This document shows, in pieces, positions 34,274 to 44,517 of a stretch of DNA of 64,000 bases. Below the pieces are notes generated by a model that worked only from the letters and a program-made list of their open reading frames with translations, was not told where the DNA came from and searched no databases. The DNA comes from Corynebacterium curieae (GTDB lineage Bacteria > Actinomycetota > Actinomycetes > Mycobacteriales > Mycobacteriaceae): NCBI RefSeq assembly GCF_027570035.1, contig NZ_JAKMUU010000001.1, positions 372,001 to 436,000 of the forward strand. Reading direction: 5' to 3'. Made by a program: the position numbers and the translations under genes. The first letter of the stretch is position 1. Each line of letters begins with the position of its first letter.

Positions 34274-34921
34274 ATGACATATCACTTGGCTTTAGCCTCC
34301 ACGGATCTGCGCAGCATAGCCCTCGGATTTGCCACATTTAGCTGCCTGCCAGCCGCGGTTTTGACTATTGCCGGCGTGCTCATACACGCCACCCCAAAAC
34401 CAGACCGTTCTGGGATCTATGGTGCCAGCGGCATCCGCCTAACGACCGCCATCATCTGCAGCACCGCTGCCGGTTTAGTAGCGGGCGCGGTCTTGGTAAT
34501 CCCCGCTGGCATGGACCTCTCTGTTCTCACCGGCGCACTAATCTTTTCTCTTAGCGCAGGCGCAATTACTTGGTTCTCCCGAGAAACCATTCCCAGCGCC
34601 GTTATTTCGGTGGGCACGATGCTATTTTCCACTGGCGCACTGCTTAGCGTGTGTGCCCTTTGCTTTCCCCAGAATTTCAACGGCAGCCCGCTGACGTCTC
34701 TAACCTCATATTTCGTCACCGCACTGGTTGGCTTTCTTTTTCCAGGCTTGGTTACTTCAATCATTGCCGCGTGCATGGCGGTTCAATCCGCCGCCCCTGA
34801 ACATCTCACTTCTCGGGCAGATAGATTCGCCTCTCCCCTACAAGTGCAGGTAACACCTTCTCCATATGCCGGAGGAAAGGCTATCCCTACGAAACGTTCA
34901 CGCGCCCGCACTGCAGCTTGA
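34274..34921 (+). CDS. Unknown polytopic membrane protein
   Basis: I do not recognise this 215-residue protein. Five or six hydrophobic segments are visible (about 13-37, 52-75, 80-100, 105-130, 140-165), followed by a soluble basic C-terminus ending in KRSRARTAA. No catalytic motif stands out. It lies alone on the plus strand inside a run of minus-strand core genes that are otherwise adjacent in mycobacteria. TAGCCT lies six bases before the ATG, a possible leaderless promoter. A strong bidirectional terminator follows. Codon and base usage look like the neighbours, so nothing points to recent transfer. Confidence 0.75.
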   Translation: MTYHLALASTDLRSIALGFATFSCLPAAVLTIAGVLIHATPKPDRSGIYGASGIRLTTAIICSTAAGLVAGAVLVIPAGMDLSVLTGALIFSLSAGAITWFSRETIPSAVISVGTMLFSTGALLSVCALCFPQNFNGSPLTSLTSYFVTALVGFLFPGLVTSIIAACMAVQSAAPEHLTSRADRFASPLQVQVTPSPYAGGKAIPTKRSRARTAA

Positions 34922-34948
34922 CTTTGCACCGCTTGAATAAAACAGCAT

Positions 34949-35010
34949 AAGGCCCTGTCGGGTGGGTAGACGGTGTACGACAAACCGCCTTCCCACCGAA
35001 CAGGGCCTTT
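34949..35010. terminator. Bidirectional terminator between the membrane-protein gene and sepIVA
   Basis: Long stem: AAGGCCCTGT (34949-34958) plus GGTGGG, pairing with CCCACC and ACAGGGCCTT (34992-35009), with A-rich left and T-rich right flanks. Loop about 25 bases. It serves two convergent genes. Confidence 0.85.
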
Positions 35011-35112
35011 CGCCGTGCCTAGTTCGGAAGATGCTTTACTTCCCACCCACTGGGAGCACCACTCGGCTCAAACGAGCGGTAAGTTCCAAAAGTGGATGAG
35101 GATTGAAAAGCT

Positions 35113-35871
35113 TTAGCGCTCGCTATAGCGGCGCTCGTAGTTCTCGCCCTCGGCGTAGCGGGTGCCACCCGCCGCACCGGCTGCACGGCCTGAGGCTTGG
35201 TAGTCACTGCCGCGGGAGCGTACTCCAGCACCCCCGCGCAGGGCAGAGCGGTCAGAACTTACGGTGCGCAAAAGACCACTAAGAGTGGTTTCAAATTCAC
35301 CTAATTTACCGTCGACAAACTCATCGCATTCGCTGCGCAGACGATTGGATTCGGTATGCGCAGATTCCACGATGCGGTGTGCTTCTTCATCGGCACGGCG
35401 AACAACCTCCGATTCAGAAATCAACCGTTCCTGCTCGGCACGGCCTTCAGCGACGGAGCGCTCGTACTCGTCATTAGCTTGGGCGATGGTTCGGTCTGCC
35501 TCCGCACGTGCCTGTTCCACCATGGACTGGGCACGAGCCTCAGCATCAGCCACCAGCTTGGCAGCATGCTGTTCCGCGTGGGAAACAGTGGCATCTGCTT
35601 CTTCGCGGGCGTGGCCAACAATGTCGTCGGCCTGCGCATTGGCATCATTAATTGTCTGATCCGCACGCTCTTCGGCGCCGTGCAAGATTTCATCTTGCTT
35701 ATCCAAGACATCCTGCGCGTCATCTATTTCTACGGGCAGGGCGTTGCGCAGGTCGTCGAGAAGCGCAAGCATCTCGTGGCGGGGCACCACGCAATTAGAG
35801 GTCATGGGGAAGCTATGGGCTTCCTCCAAGTGCTGGACTAGTTCATCTAAGGACTCAAAGACACGGTACAT
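35113..35871 (-). CDS. sepIVA: SepIVA-like septation coiled-coil protein
   Basis: A 252-residue DivIVA-domain-related coiled-coil protein. The N-terminus MYRVFESLDELVQHLEEA (1-18), CVVPRHEMLALLDDLRNALP (about 27-46) and DDAQDVLD match mycobacterial SepIVA, which is needed for septation and polar envelope growth. Residues 55-200 are an Ala/Glu/Asp/Arg coiled coil with repeating A-DA--A heptads; the last 45 are Gly/Arg/Tyr-rich. ATG 35871 has TAAAAT seven bases upstream. In Mycobacterium sepIVA precedes DUF177 and rnc as here, supporting orthology. The corynebacterial role is inferred. Confidence 0.85.
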   Translation of the reverse strand: MYRVFESLDELVQHLEEAHSFPMTSNCVVPRHEMLALLDDLRNALPVEIDDAQDVLDKQDEILHGAEERADQTINDANAQADDIVGHAREEADATVSHAEQHAAKLVADAEARAQSMVEQARAEADRTIAQANDEYERSVAEGRAEQERLISESEVVRRADEEAHRIVESAHTESNRLRSECDEFVDGKLGEFETTLSGLLRTVSSDRSALRGGAGVRSRGSDYQASGRAAGAAGGTRYAEGENYERRYSER

Positions 35872-35878
35872 GCTGCGA

Positions 35879-35884
35879 ATTTTA
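35879..35884 (-). promoter_or_regulatory. -10 hexamer of leaderless sepIVA promoter
   Basis: TAAAAT on the minus strand, seven bases before the sepIVA ATG. A 15-base palindrome (GCGTGG-AGG-CCACGC, 35903-35917) lies just upstream in the -35 region. Confidence 0.5.
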
Positions 35885-35997
35885 CATGCCCACCCGCGCA
35901 AGGCGTGGAGGCCACGCACCGCGTGTGCTGCAGGTTTTCACCCGTACTTTGATTCGTGGCTCGCACCTGCCTATGCACGGAATTTTGCCCCAGACAA

Positions 35998-36042
35998 AAC
36001 TCAAGCTCTCCTCTTCACCCAGATAGAAGTTAAGAGGAGAGC
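35998..36042 (-). terminator. Rho-independent terminator after gdhA
   Basis: Perfect 11-bp stem (GCTCTCCTCTT at 36005-36015, complement at 36032-36042), 16-base loop, then TTGAGTTTTG on the minus strand; 24 bases past the gdhA stop. Confidence 0.85.
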
Positions 36043-36066
36043 CGAAGCCGGAAGAAAGGAGCAGCC

Positions 36067-37506
<1,440 letters not shown>

Positions 37507-37599
37507 TTACACAGTTCTTTACCAGCGACGATAAAGCTATTTATTTTCTGTAGAACGCTCGGATTTCACTCCTCGCAGTGCGCCGGTTCAAGCGGGCTT

Positions 37600-37605
37600 T
37601 ATAAT
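37600..37605 (+). promoter_or_regulatory. -10 hexamer of leaderless glycerate kinase promoter
   Basis: A consensus TATAAT seven bases before the ATG at 37613. It is the best -10 match in the window. Confidence 0.65.
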
Positions 37606-37612
37606 CACGGAC

Positions 37613-38695
37613 ATGCATATTGTCGTCGCGCCAGACTCTTTCAAAGGCACAGCCTCCGCTCCCGAAGCCGCCGCTAGCATCGCCACGGGGGTGCGCCAAG
37701 CGCTTCCCGACGCCACAGTTACTACCCTCCCCATGGCCGATGGTGGCGAAGGCACCGCCGCCGTGCTTGCCCAAGCGGCCGCAGCCGGAGGCCAGGCTGC
37801 AGAAACCATTACCCTGCCTACCACCGATGCCATTGGCCGCTTAACCCAAGCAAGCTACTTCCTCGCCGGCACCACCGCCTTTATAGACGTCGCCACGGCC
37901 ACCGGCTTGCCTGCTGTACAGGACTGCCTCGATCCGCTACACGCCGATTCCTACGGCACCGGTGTCTTGATCGCGGACGCAGAAACGCGCGGAGCCACCT
38001 CGATCGTGCTCGGATTGGGTGGCACCGCCAGCATCGATGCAGGAATGGGGATCTTGACCGCGCTCGGGGCGGCCGCTCACGATGCCCGCGGCTATGCCTT
38101 GCCTAAGGGCGGCGCTCCCCTAGTTCAGCTCGATCACATCGATACTGCGCAGCTCAATATCAAAGCCGGCATGCTCGACTTCACCTTATTGGCCGATACC
38201 CGCGCCACACCGGTGCAAGCAGCTACCATGTACGGCCCGCAAAAGGGCGCGCAGGGCGAACAGGTAGCGCTACTAGCCGGCGCCATGCTCCAGGCATGCA
38301 AAGTAACCGGCGCAGAAGCTGACTCCGAATTCTTCGGCGCTGCCGGCGGCCTTCCCATCGGATTGTCTTGGCTCTCACGCACACTTTGGGGCTCAGATGA
38401 GCACATCCGCGTACTCGCTGGCGGCACTCATGTGGCCGGAGCACTCGGGCTTCCAGAAAAGATTGCCTCCGCCGACCTCGTCATCACTGGCGAGGGTCGA
38501 TTCGATGAGCAGTCCTTAACTGGCAAAGCCGTCGGAACCATCGCCGAACTCGCTCGAGAAGCAGGCACACCATTAGGCATTATCGCCGGCTCCTTCGAGC
38601 ACGACACTACTGCCTACTGTGCTCCTCTTAGCCAAGAAGGCTCGATGCCCCAGCAGCTGGCGGCGGCCGCCAAGGACATCGTCCAGCAGCTCTAA
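37613..38695 (+). CDS. glxK: Glycerate kinase
   Basis: A 360-residue glycerate kinase of the GckA/GlxK (GarK) type, phosphorylating glycerate with ATP. Family motifs: VVAPDSFKGTASAPEAA (4-20), PMADGGEGTA (about 40-49), LGLGGTASIDAGMG (about 128-141), and TGEGRFDEQSLTGKAVG near residue 293. It has a consensus -10 and no leader. Its 3' end overlaps the convergent gene 38692-39090 by four bases. The source of glycerate is not evident from the window. Confidence 0.93.
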   Translation: MHIVVAPDSFKGTASAPEAAASIATGVRQALPDATVTTLPMADGGEGTAAVLAQAAAAGGQAAETITLPTTDAIGRLTQASYFLAGTTAFIDVATATGLPAVQDCLDPLHADSYGTGVLIADAETRGATSIVLGLGGTASIDAGMGILTALGAAAHDARGYALPKGGAPLVQLDHIDTAQLNIKAGMLDFTLLADTRATPVQAATMYGPQKGAQGEQVALLAGAMLQACKVTGAEADSEFFGAAGGLPIGLSWLSRTLWGSDEHIRVLAGGTHVAGALGLPEKIASADLVITGEGRFDEQSLTGKAVGTIAELAREAGTPLGIIAGSFEHDTTAYCAPLSQEGSMPQQLAAAAKDIVQQL

Positions 38696-39090
38696 GGCCG
38701 GATCGAAAGCGACCAGGGGAAGATGGCTGGACGCTCATGCGCCAGCTCGTCTTCGAGCAAAACGTGGTCCTTCGGCAGCACTGCATGCGGGGTAAGCAGG
38801 CGCGAGAGCACCATGCCCAGCTGGTTTATCGAGCCACTTACTCCCTCCACTGCAATGTCGTAGCGGTGGACACTCGCGTCCTCTAGGTCGCGGTCCTCAT
38901 GCTCGTCGCGGTAATTTTGCCGCAGTTGTTCTTCTAGCCCCTCCGGAAACTGCGGATCACCCGGGCGAGTAACCTCAGCGGAGGAAAGCGAACCATTTTC
39001 CACCAGCTTGTTGGTGGCAGTGGTGAAAATTTCCGCGACGCGCTCTGCGTGCGCGTTGGGAACCAAAACATCGAATTGAATAACCGGCAT
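38692..39090 (-). CDS. Unknown 132-residue protein
   Basis: I do not recognise this protein. It is acidic and soluble, begins MPVIQFDVLVPNAHAERVAEIF, and has an alpha/beta alternation that could be a ferredoxin-like fold (my reading of the pattern only). ATG 39090 is chosen because TAGGGT stands seven bases upstream, the spacing of leaderless genes here; a longer frame to 39108 has no such support. It is divergent from the M20 peptidase gene across only 36 bases, and convergent with glycerate kinase with a four-base overlap, so no terminator separates those. Confidence 0.72.
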   Translation of the reverse strand: MPVIQFDVLVPNAHAERVAEIFTTATNKLVENGSLSSAEVTRPGDPQFPEGLEEQLRQNYRDEHEDRDLEDASVHRYDIAVEGVSGSINQLGMVLSRLLTPHAVLPKDHVLLEDELAHERPAIFPWSLSIRP

Positions 39091-39097
39091 AGCGCTA

Positions 39098-39118
39098 ACC
39101 CTACCCAATTCCTAAGGT
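39098..39118. promoter_or_regulatory. Back-to-back leaderless promoters
   Basis: In a 36-base gap, TAGGGT on the minus strand (39098-39103) is seven bases before ATG 39090, and TAAGGT on the plus strand (39113-39118) is eight bases before ATG 39127. The two -10 elements are nine bases apart, so polymerase binding should be mutually exclusive. Confidence 0.45.
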
Positions 39119-39126
39119 GTGAAACC

Positions 39127-40332
39127 ATGTCTGAAACTGCCCGCATCGCTCAGCTCGTCACTTCCCAGGAGGCCGATCTGGAGTGGCAAAAGAACTTCTA
39201 TGAAGACCTGCATCGCCACCCCGAACTCTCCCATGAAGAAGAGCGCACCGCCGGCCGCATCCGCGCTAAACTCGCCGATTTTGATTGCGAGGTAGTGGAA
39301 AATATCGGCGGGTACGGTATGGTCGCCATCTTCCGCAATGGCGATGGGCCTACCGCCCTGCTGCGCGCAGACTTCGATGGGTTGCCTGTCGAGGAAGCCA
39401 CCGGCGTTTCCTATGCCGCGGCCAATGGAAAGATGCACGCGTGCGGGCACGACATGCATACCACGGCGCTTTTAGGTGCCTGCGCGCTTCTCGACGCCTC
39501 CCGTAATTCCTGGTCCGGCACCTTCCTCGCTCTTTTCCAGCCGGCCGAGGAATCCTCCATGGGGGCTAAATTCATGTTGGACGATAACCTCATCGATCGC
39601 GTCCCACGTCCCGATATCTGCTTGGGCCAACACATCATGCCCGGCCGTGCCGGCACCGTACGCCATACCGCAGGCCCCATCATGGCCGGCTGCGATTCCC
39701 TGCGCATCCGCGTCTTTGGCAAGTCCGCCCACGCCTCCATGCCCCATAACTCCATCGACCCCACCTATATCGCGGCCATGATCGTCACCCGCCTACAGGC
39801 CATTGTCGGCCGCGAGGTCGCCCCACACGAGTTCTTCGTCATCTCCGTAGGCGAGCTGCACTCCGGCGATAAAAACAACATCATCCCGGACTCCGCCGAA
39901 CTTGTACTCAATACCCGCTACTACGATCCCGCACTCGCGGAAAAGGTGTATGCCTCCCTAGAGCGCATGGTCAAAGCCGAGTGTGTCGCCTCCGGCAGCG
40001 AGCAGGCACCCGTTTTTGAGTACTTCGCCCACGGCGAGGTCACCGATAATGACGCCACCGCCCACGCCCCAGTTGGAGAGGTCTTCGACGCCGCCTTTGG
40101 CGCCGATTCAGTTACTGCCGCCCCTTCCACCGCATCCGAGGATTTTTGCTACCTACCCCAGGCGTGGGGCGTACCTTATGTCTTTTGGCACATTGGCTGC
40201 ACTCCAGAAGATGAGCTGCAGGACCCACCGGTAAACCACCAAGCAACCTTCCTGCCGGACTATGCCCCGACCGTGTATGCCTCCACCCGCGCAGCATATG
40301 CTGCGGCATTAGCCTACCTAGCGGCCTCCTAG
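39127..40332 (+). CDS. M20 family amidohydrolase (hippurate/N-acyl-amino-acid hydrolase type)
   Basis: A 401-residue metal-dependent amidohydrolase of peptidase family M20D. Metal-binding segments are HACGHDMHTTALLG (about 101-114) and FQPAEESSMGAKFM (about 138-151), with GQHIMPGRAG, and APSTASEDFCYLP near the C-terminus. Members release amino acids from N-acyl or N-aroyl forms (hippurate, acetyl-amino acids) and include corynebacterial axillary aminoacylases; the substrate cannot be set from sequence. The frame is open from 39049 but ATG 39127 (MSETARIAQ) has a -10 hexamer at the leaderless spacing. Confidence 0.9.
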   Translation: MSETARIAQLVTSQEADLEWQKNFYEDLHRHPELSHEEERTAGRIRAKLADFDCEVVENIGGYGMVAIFRNGDGPTALLRADFDGLPVEEATGVSYAAANGKMHACGHDMHTTALLGACALLDASRNSWSGTFLALFQPAEESSMGAKFMLDDNLIDRVPRPDICLGQHIMPGRAGTVRHTAGPIMAGCDSLRIRVFGKSAHASMPHNSIDPTYIAAMIVTRLQAIVGREVAPHEFFVISVGELHSGDKNNIIPDSAELVLNTRYYDPALAEKVYASLERMVKAECVASGSEQAPVFEYFAHGEVTDNDATAHAPVGEVFDAAFGADSVTAAPSTASEDFCYLPQAWGVPYVFWHIGCTPEDELQDPPVNHQATFLPDYAPTVYASTRAAYAAALAYLAAS

Positions 40333-40429
40333 AGCCCCGGCGCAACGGCGCCGCTCCCACTGCAGGGTAGAGCCGATGCTATTAAGCTGGCAAGCGTTTC
40401 GTGACTAACTACTAACTTTAAGGTTACAA

Positions 40430-42820
40430 ATGAGCCAGCCACGGCATTCTGTTTTCGAATCCACCGTCCCCTCTCACGTTCGCGCGGCCTCTGGCGTTAG
40501 CCCACACAGCGCCTCTTACCGCAAATTCTGGGCAGGCCTTTCCGGCGCCGTTATGGAGCAGATTGCTGATAACTGGGAGCGTACCCGCGCCGCCTACGCC
40601 GCTACCCGCCAGCAGCACTACTTCTCCGCGGAGTTCCTCCAAGGCCGCGCGCTGCTCAATAATCTCACCAATCTGGGCTTGGTCGACGAAGCCAAAGCAG
40701 CAGCCAATGCGGCCGACCACGAATTGAGTGATGTTCTCGAAGCCGAACACGATGCTGCACTCGGCAACGGCGGCCTCGGCCGCCTCGCTGCCTGCTTCCT
40801 TGATTCCGCCGTCACCCAAGACTATCCGGTGACTGGATATGGCTTGCTCTACCGCTACGGCCTATTCCGCCAGACCTTTGACAATGGCTTCCAAAAGGAA
40901 CAGCCGGACGCCTGGATGGAGAATGGCTATGATTTTGTCATTCGTCGCGCCTCAGAACAGCGCCGCGTTCATTTTGATGACATGGACGTGCGCGCCATCC
41001 CCTATGACATGCCTATTACTGGCTACGGCACCGATAACGTAGGCACCCTGCGCCTGTGGAAGTCTGAGCCGATCGATGAATTCGATTACGATGCGTTCAA
41101 CTCCCAACGCTTTACCGAGGCGATTGTCGAGCGCGAGCGCGTCATGGATATCTGCCGCGTGCTCTACCCCAATGACACTACTTACGAGGGCAAGGTGCTG
41201 CGTGTGCGCCAGCAATACTTCTTTGTTTCCGCATCCCTGCAAACCATGGTGGATAACTACATTGCTCAACATGGCGAGGACCTCACGGGTTTTGCCCAGT
41301 ACAACTCCATCCAGCTCAATGACACCCACCCCGTGCTAGCCATCCCAGAGCTGTTGCGCATCCTGCTCGATGAACACGATATGAGCTGGGATGAGGCGTG
41401 GAAGGTGGTCACCGAAACCTTCGCTTATACCAACCACACCGTGCTAGCCGAGGCGCTGGAGAGCTGGGAAGTGTCCATTTTCCAAAAGCTCTTCTGGCGC
41501 ATTTGGCAGTTGGTGGAGGAAATCGACCGCCGCTTCCGCGAGGAAATGGCCCACCGCGGCTTGGACCAGGGCCGCATCGACTACATGGCGCCCGTATCCA
41601 ACGGGCACGTGCACATGGCCTGGATCGCCTGTTACGCCGCCTACTCCATCAACGGAGTCGCTGCGTTGCATACCGAAATCATCAAGGCCGATACGCTTTC
41701 CGAATGGCACGAGCTTTGGCCAGAGAAATTCAACAATAAGACCAATGGCGTCACCCCGCGCCGCTGGCTCAAGATGTGCAATCCACGCTTGGCAGAACTA
41801 CTTACCCAGCAGGCGGGCTCCGATGCGTGGGTCACTGACCTCACCCAGCTTGCCCAGCTCGCCGATAAGGCCGATGACGAGGACGTGCTGCACGAGCTCA
41901 TCGCCATCAAGCGGGCTAATAAACGTGACTTTGCACACTGGGTAAACGCACACCAAGGCGCGGAAGTTGACCCTGCTTCCATCTTTGACGTGCAGATTAA
42001 GCGCCTGCACGAGTACAAGCGCCAGCTGATGAACGCCCTTTATGTCCTTGACCTCTATTTCCGCATCAAGGAAAGGGGCGAAACTGTGCCTAAACGCACC
42101 TTCATTTTTGGTGCCAAGGCCGCGCCGGGCTACGACCGCGCCAAGGCGATTATTAAGCTCATTAACACCATCGCGGACTTGGTGAATAACGATTCAGCCA
42201 CCAAAGACATTATCCGCGTTGTCTTTGTAGAAAATTACAACGTCTCCCCCGCCGAGCACATTATCCCGGCCGCTGATATCTCTGAACAGATTTCCGTAGC
42301 GGGCAAGGAAGCTTCCGGCACATCCAATATGAAGTTCATGATGAATGGCGCGCTGACCTTGGGCACCATGGATGGCGCGAACGTGGAAATCGTCGAGGCG
42401 GTTGGTGAAGACAATGCCTATATCTTTGGTGCCCGCAATGAGGAGCTGCCACAGCTGCGCGCGGACTACAACCCAGGCGAGCTTTACCACAGCGTTCCTG
42501 GATTGGCCCGCGTGCTGGATGCGCTTGTCGACGGCACCTTGGGCTCCGAAAATGCCGGCCTCTTCGGCGATCTGCGTGCTTCGCTTCTCGACGGCTACGG
42601 CGAACACGCACAAGACCAGTACTACGTCCTAGGTGACTTTGCCGACTACCGCGAAACCCGTGACCGCATGGCTGCCGAATACGAAGCAGACCAACTTGCC
42701 TGGGCCAAGAAGGCGTGGCTCAATATTTGCTACTCCGGCCGCTTTTCTTCCGACCGGACCATCGCAGACTATGCCAACGAGGTATGGAAGATCCAACCAA
42801 CTCCGATTTCCCAGATCTAA
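40430..42820 (+). CDS. glgP: Glycogen/maltodextrin phosphorylase
   Basis: A 796-residue GT35 phosphorylase that releases glucose-1-phosphate from glycogen or maltodextrins. Visible are YFSAEFLQGRALLNNL (about 63-78), DAALGNGGLGRLAACFLDS (about 105-123), YGLLYRYGLF, and the pyridoxal-phosphate lysine block GKEASGTSNMKFMMNGALT (Lys in SNMKF). The length matches the family. An AAGG lies seven bases before ATG 40430. It is followed by a strong terminator. glgX, the debranching enzyme it works with, is about 17 kb away in the same window. Confidence 0.96.
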   Translation: MSQPRHSVFESTVPSHVRAASGVSPHSASYRKFWAGLSGAVMEQIADNWERTRAAYAATRQQHYFSAEFLQGRALLNNLTNLGLVDEAKAAANAADHELSDVLEAEHDAALGNGGLGRLAACFLDSAVTQDYPVTGYGLLYRYGLFRQTFDNGFQKEQPDAWMENGYDFVIRRASEQRRVHFDDMDVRAIPYDMPITGYGTDNVGTLRLWKSEPIDEFDYDAFNSQRFTEAIVERERVMDICRVLYPNDTTYEGKVLRVRQQYFFVSASLQTMVDNYIAQHGEDLTGFAQYNSIQLNDTHPVLAIPELLRILLDEHDMSWDEAWKVVTETFAYTNHTVLAEALESWEVSIFQKLFWRIWQLVEEIDRRFREEMAHRGLDQGRIDYMAPVSNGHVHMAWIACYAAYSINGVAALHTEIIKADTLSEWHELWPEKFNNKTNGVTPRRWLKMCNPRLAELLTQQAGSDAWVTDLTQLAQLADKADDEDVLHELIAIKRANKRDFAHWVNAHQGAEVDPASIFDVQIKRLHEYKRQLMNALYVLDLYFRIKERGETVPKRTFIFGAKAAPGYDRAKAIIKLINTIADLVNNDSATKDIIRVVFVENYNVSPAEHIIPAADISEQISVAGKEASGTSNMKFMMNGALTLGTMDGANVEIVEAVGEDNAYIFGARNEELPQLRADYNPGELYHSVPGLARVLDALVDGTLGSENAGLFGDLRASLLDGYGEHAQDQYYVLGDFADYRETRDRMAAEYEADQLAWAKKAWLNICYSGRFSSDRTIADYANEVWKIQPTPISQI

Positions 42821-42822
42821 GA

Positions 42823-42865
42823 AAAGTCCTGCCCCTCCGCTTCTGCAGCAGAGGGGCAGGACTTT
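42823..42865. terminator. Bidirectional terminator between glgP and phoA
   Basis: Perfect 15-bp stem (AAAGTCCTGCCCCTC at 42823-42837, complement at 42851-42865) with a 13-base loop, three bases after the glgP stop codon. A/T flanks allow it to stop phoA transcription from the other side as well. Confidence 0.9.
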
Positions 42866-42894
42866 AGGGTAGCGCTATGCCTAATTCCGTTTGT

Positions 42895-44517
42895 TTAGCG
42901 CAGGCCGACGCGCTTTAGCTGCTCATAGATGGGCTTTAGGTCAATATTGAGCACGCCCATCTGCGTAGCTAGGAAACCGAGTCCGCCAACGACAGCGCCT
43001 AAGATTCCTAAGCCTGTAGCTAGACCTGCGGCAAAGCCCTTGCTGCTGCCCTTCTTTCCTGCATCATCCGCCGGATTAGTAGTACCTCCCGGCTGCTCTG
43101 GCTCGTCGGCAGAGCCGGCGTCATCATTCCACCACTCATCAAAGACCAAGTTGGCCACCAAGGTGTTATCGATGAAATCACCGCGCACCGAATCCGTACC
43201 GGAGGTATTAGCCATAATGTCCTCAGAGCCCGCACCCTTGAAGAAGAATGGCACCAATTGGTTGGTGTGTTGCCCGGAGTACCAACCGTGGCGAGCAACC
43301 TTGCCCTTTTCGCCTTCCATGGCGTTAAAGCGGTCCTCCGCATCGGGGTTGTCGTCCGTCGGTGCCTCATTCGCACCGGATAGGTAACCGGTTTCGTGGT
43401 CCGCAGTCACGACGAGCAAAGTGTCCTCCCACGAGGAGTTCTCCTCTACCCACTTGATGGCCGCATCAACCGATTTATTAAAATCCTGAGTCTCCTCGAT
43501 ATCGCGCACTGGGTTATTTCCGTGGCCGGCCCAGTCGATGGCACCGCCCTCAATCATGACGGAAAAGCCATCCTCGTCCTGTCCCAGCGCATTGAGGGCG
43601 CCAGTAGTCATGGTGGGGAGATCGACGACGTCGTTAAGCTTGTCCGAGTATGGAGCCTTTGCCTCGCCCGAGCGGGAGTTCTGCAATGTGGAACCTACCT
43701 GCGCGATACCCCAATACTTCTGCTCCGGCTTGACGTCACCTTGCGCTATCTTCTTGAAGTCATCGTTGGACTCGAAGTAATTCCAGTCGGTCTCGCCTCC
43801 GGAAAGTTTGGCGTAGTCATCCTCGTACATGAAGCTGTAATCCGGAGTGTCGAGCTTCTGGTGGTCGTTATCGTAGAATGGGTGGCCAGCAGCCATGACT
43901 AGGTCGAGGCCACTGCCGAGCATCTCACGGCTAATGTCCTGCAGCTTATCGCGGTCCTTGTTGTGCGCGGCCCATGCAGCTGGCGTGGCTTCGGAATAGG
44001 CAACGGAAGAAACCACACCGGCGGACTTACCTTGCTTCTTGGCGCGCTCGGACATGTTTTCTTCCTTCATGCCGTAGTGCGACATGCCCAAGATGCCATT
44101 ATTGGTCTTCACGCCAGTGGCCATGGCAGTACCGGCTGCTGCGGAGTCAGTAATCTTGCCTTCTTTTATGTACTCATGATTTTGCCATGCCTGCTCAGGA
44201 TCGTAGGAGCCACCCATAGGGAAAGTAGCCATAGATAATCGGTTGAAGTCCTCAAAAGACTGCACTGACTGACCGTCGGATTCTTTGAGGTCCTCCGCAC
44301 CAAATTCGCCGTCGATTAGGTACTTAGACTGGCCGGTTTCATAGAGGTTGGTCAAGGCAATATGACCATAGCCCATGCCATCACCAATCATGTAGATGAT
44401 GTTTTTAGGCCCCTTGTGCACGTCATCGGCTGCCAGTGCCGGGCTTACCCCTAGGCTGGTGATTGAGACAGAGGTTGCCACTGCCAAGGCAGCGGTAGCG
44501 TAGCGAGAAAGAGTCAT
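42895..44517 (-). CDS. phoA: Secreted, membrane-anchored alkaline phosphatase
   Basis: A 540-residue alkaline phosphatase that frees phosphate from monoesters outside the membrane. A signal peptide (1-29, cleavage after SPALA) precedes MIGDGMGYGH (metal ligands), ITDSAAAGTAMATG (nucleophile Ser), MIEGGAIDWAGHGN and VVTADHETGYL (metal ligands), and HTNQLVPFFF (His ligand). After the catalytic part a Pro/Gly/Asp linker leads to a C-terminal membrane helix (about 495-520) and a short basic tail (IDLKPIYEQLKRVGLR), with no LPxTG. AAAGGA lies nine bases before the ATG. Phosphate-starvation control is expected from the family. Confidence 0.92.
   Translation of the reverse strand: MTLSRYATAALAVATSVSITSLGVSPALAADDVHKGPKNIIYMIGDGMGYGHIALTNLYETGQSKYLIDGEFGAEDLKESDGQSVQSFEDFNRLSMATFPMGGSYDPEQAWQNHEYIKEGKITDSAAAGTAMATGVKTNNGILGMSHYGMKEENMSERAKKQGKSAGVVSSVAYSEATPAAWAAHNKDRDKLQDISREMLGSGLDLVMAAGHPFYDNDHQKLDTPDYSFMYEDDYAKLSGGETDWNYFESNDDFKKIAQGDVKPEQKYWGIAQVGSTLQNSRSGEAKAPYSDKLNDVVDLPTMTTGALNALGQDEDGFSVMIEGGAIDWAGHGNNPVRDIEETQDFNKSVDAAIKWVEENSSWEDTLLVVTADHETGYLSGANEAPTDDNPDAEDRFNAMEGEKGKVARHGWYSGQHTNQLVPFFFKGAGSEDIMANTSGTDSVRGDFIDNTLVANLVFDEWWNDDAGSADEPEQPGGTTNPADDAGKKGSSKGFAAGLATGLGILGAVVGGLGFLATQMGVLNIDLKPIYEQLKRVGLR

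Noticed and set aside
40338-40353. CGGCGC-AACG-GCGCCG hairpin after the M20 gene
   Set aside because: A perfect small stem with a tight loop but no T-run in either direction; it may slow polymerase but I would not call it a terminator.
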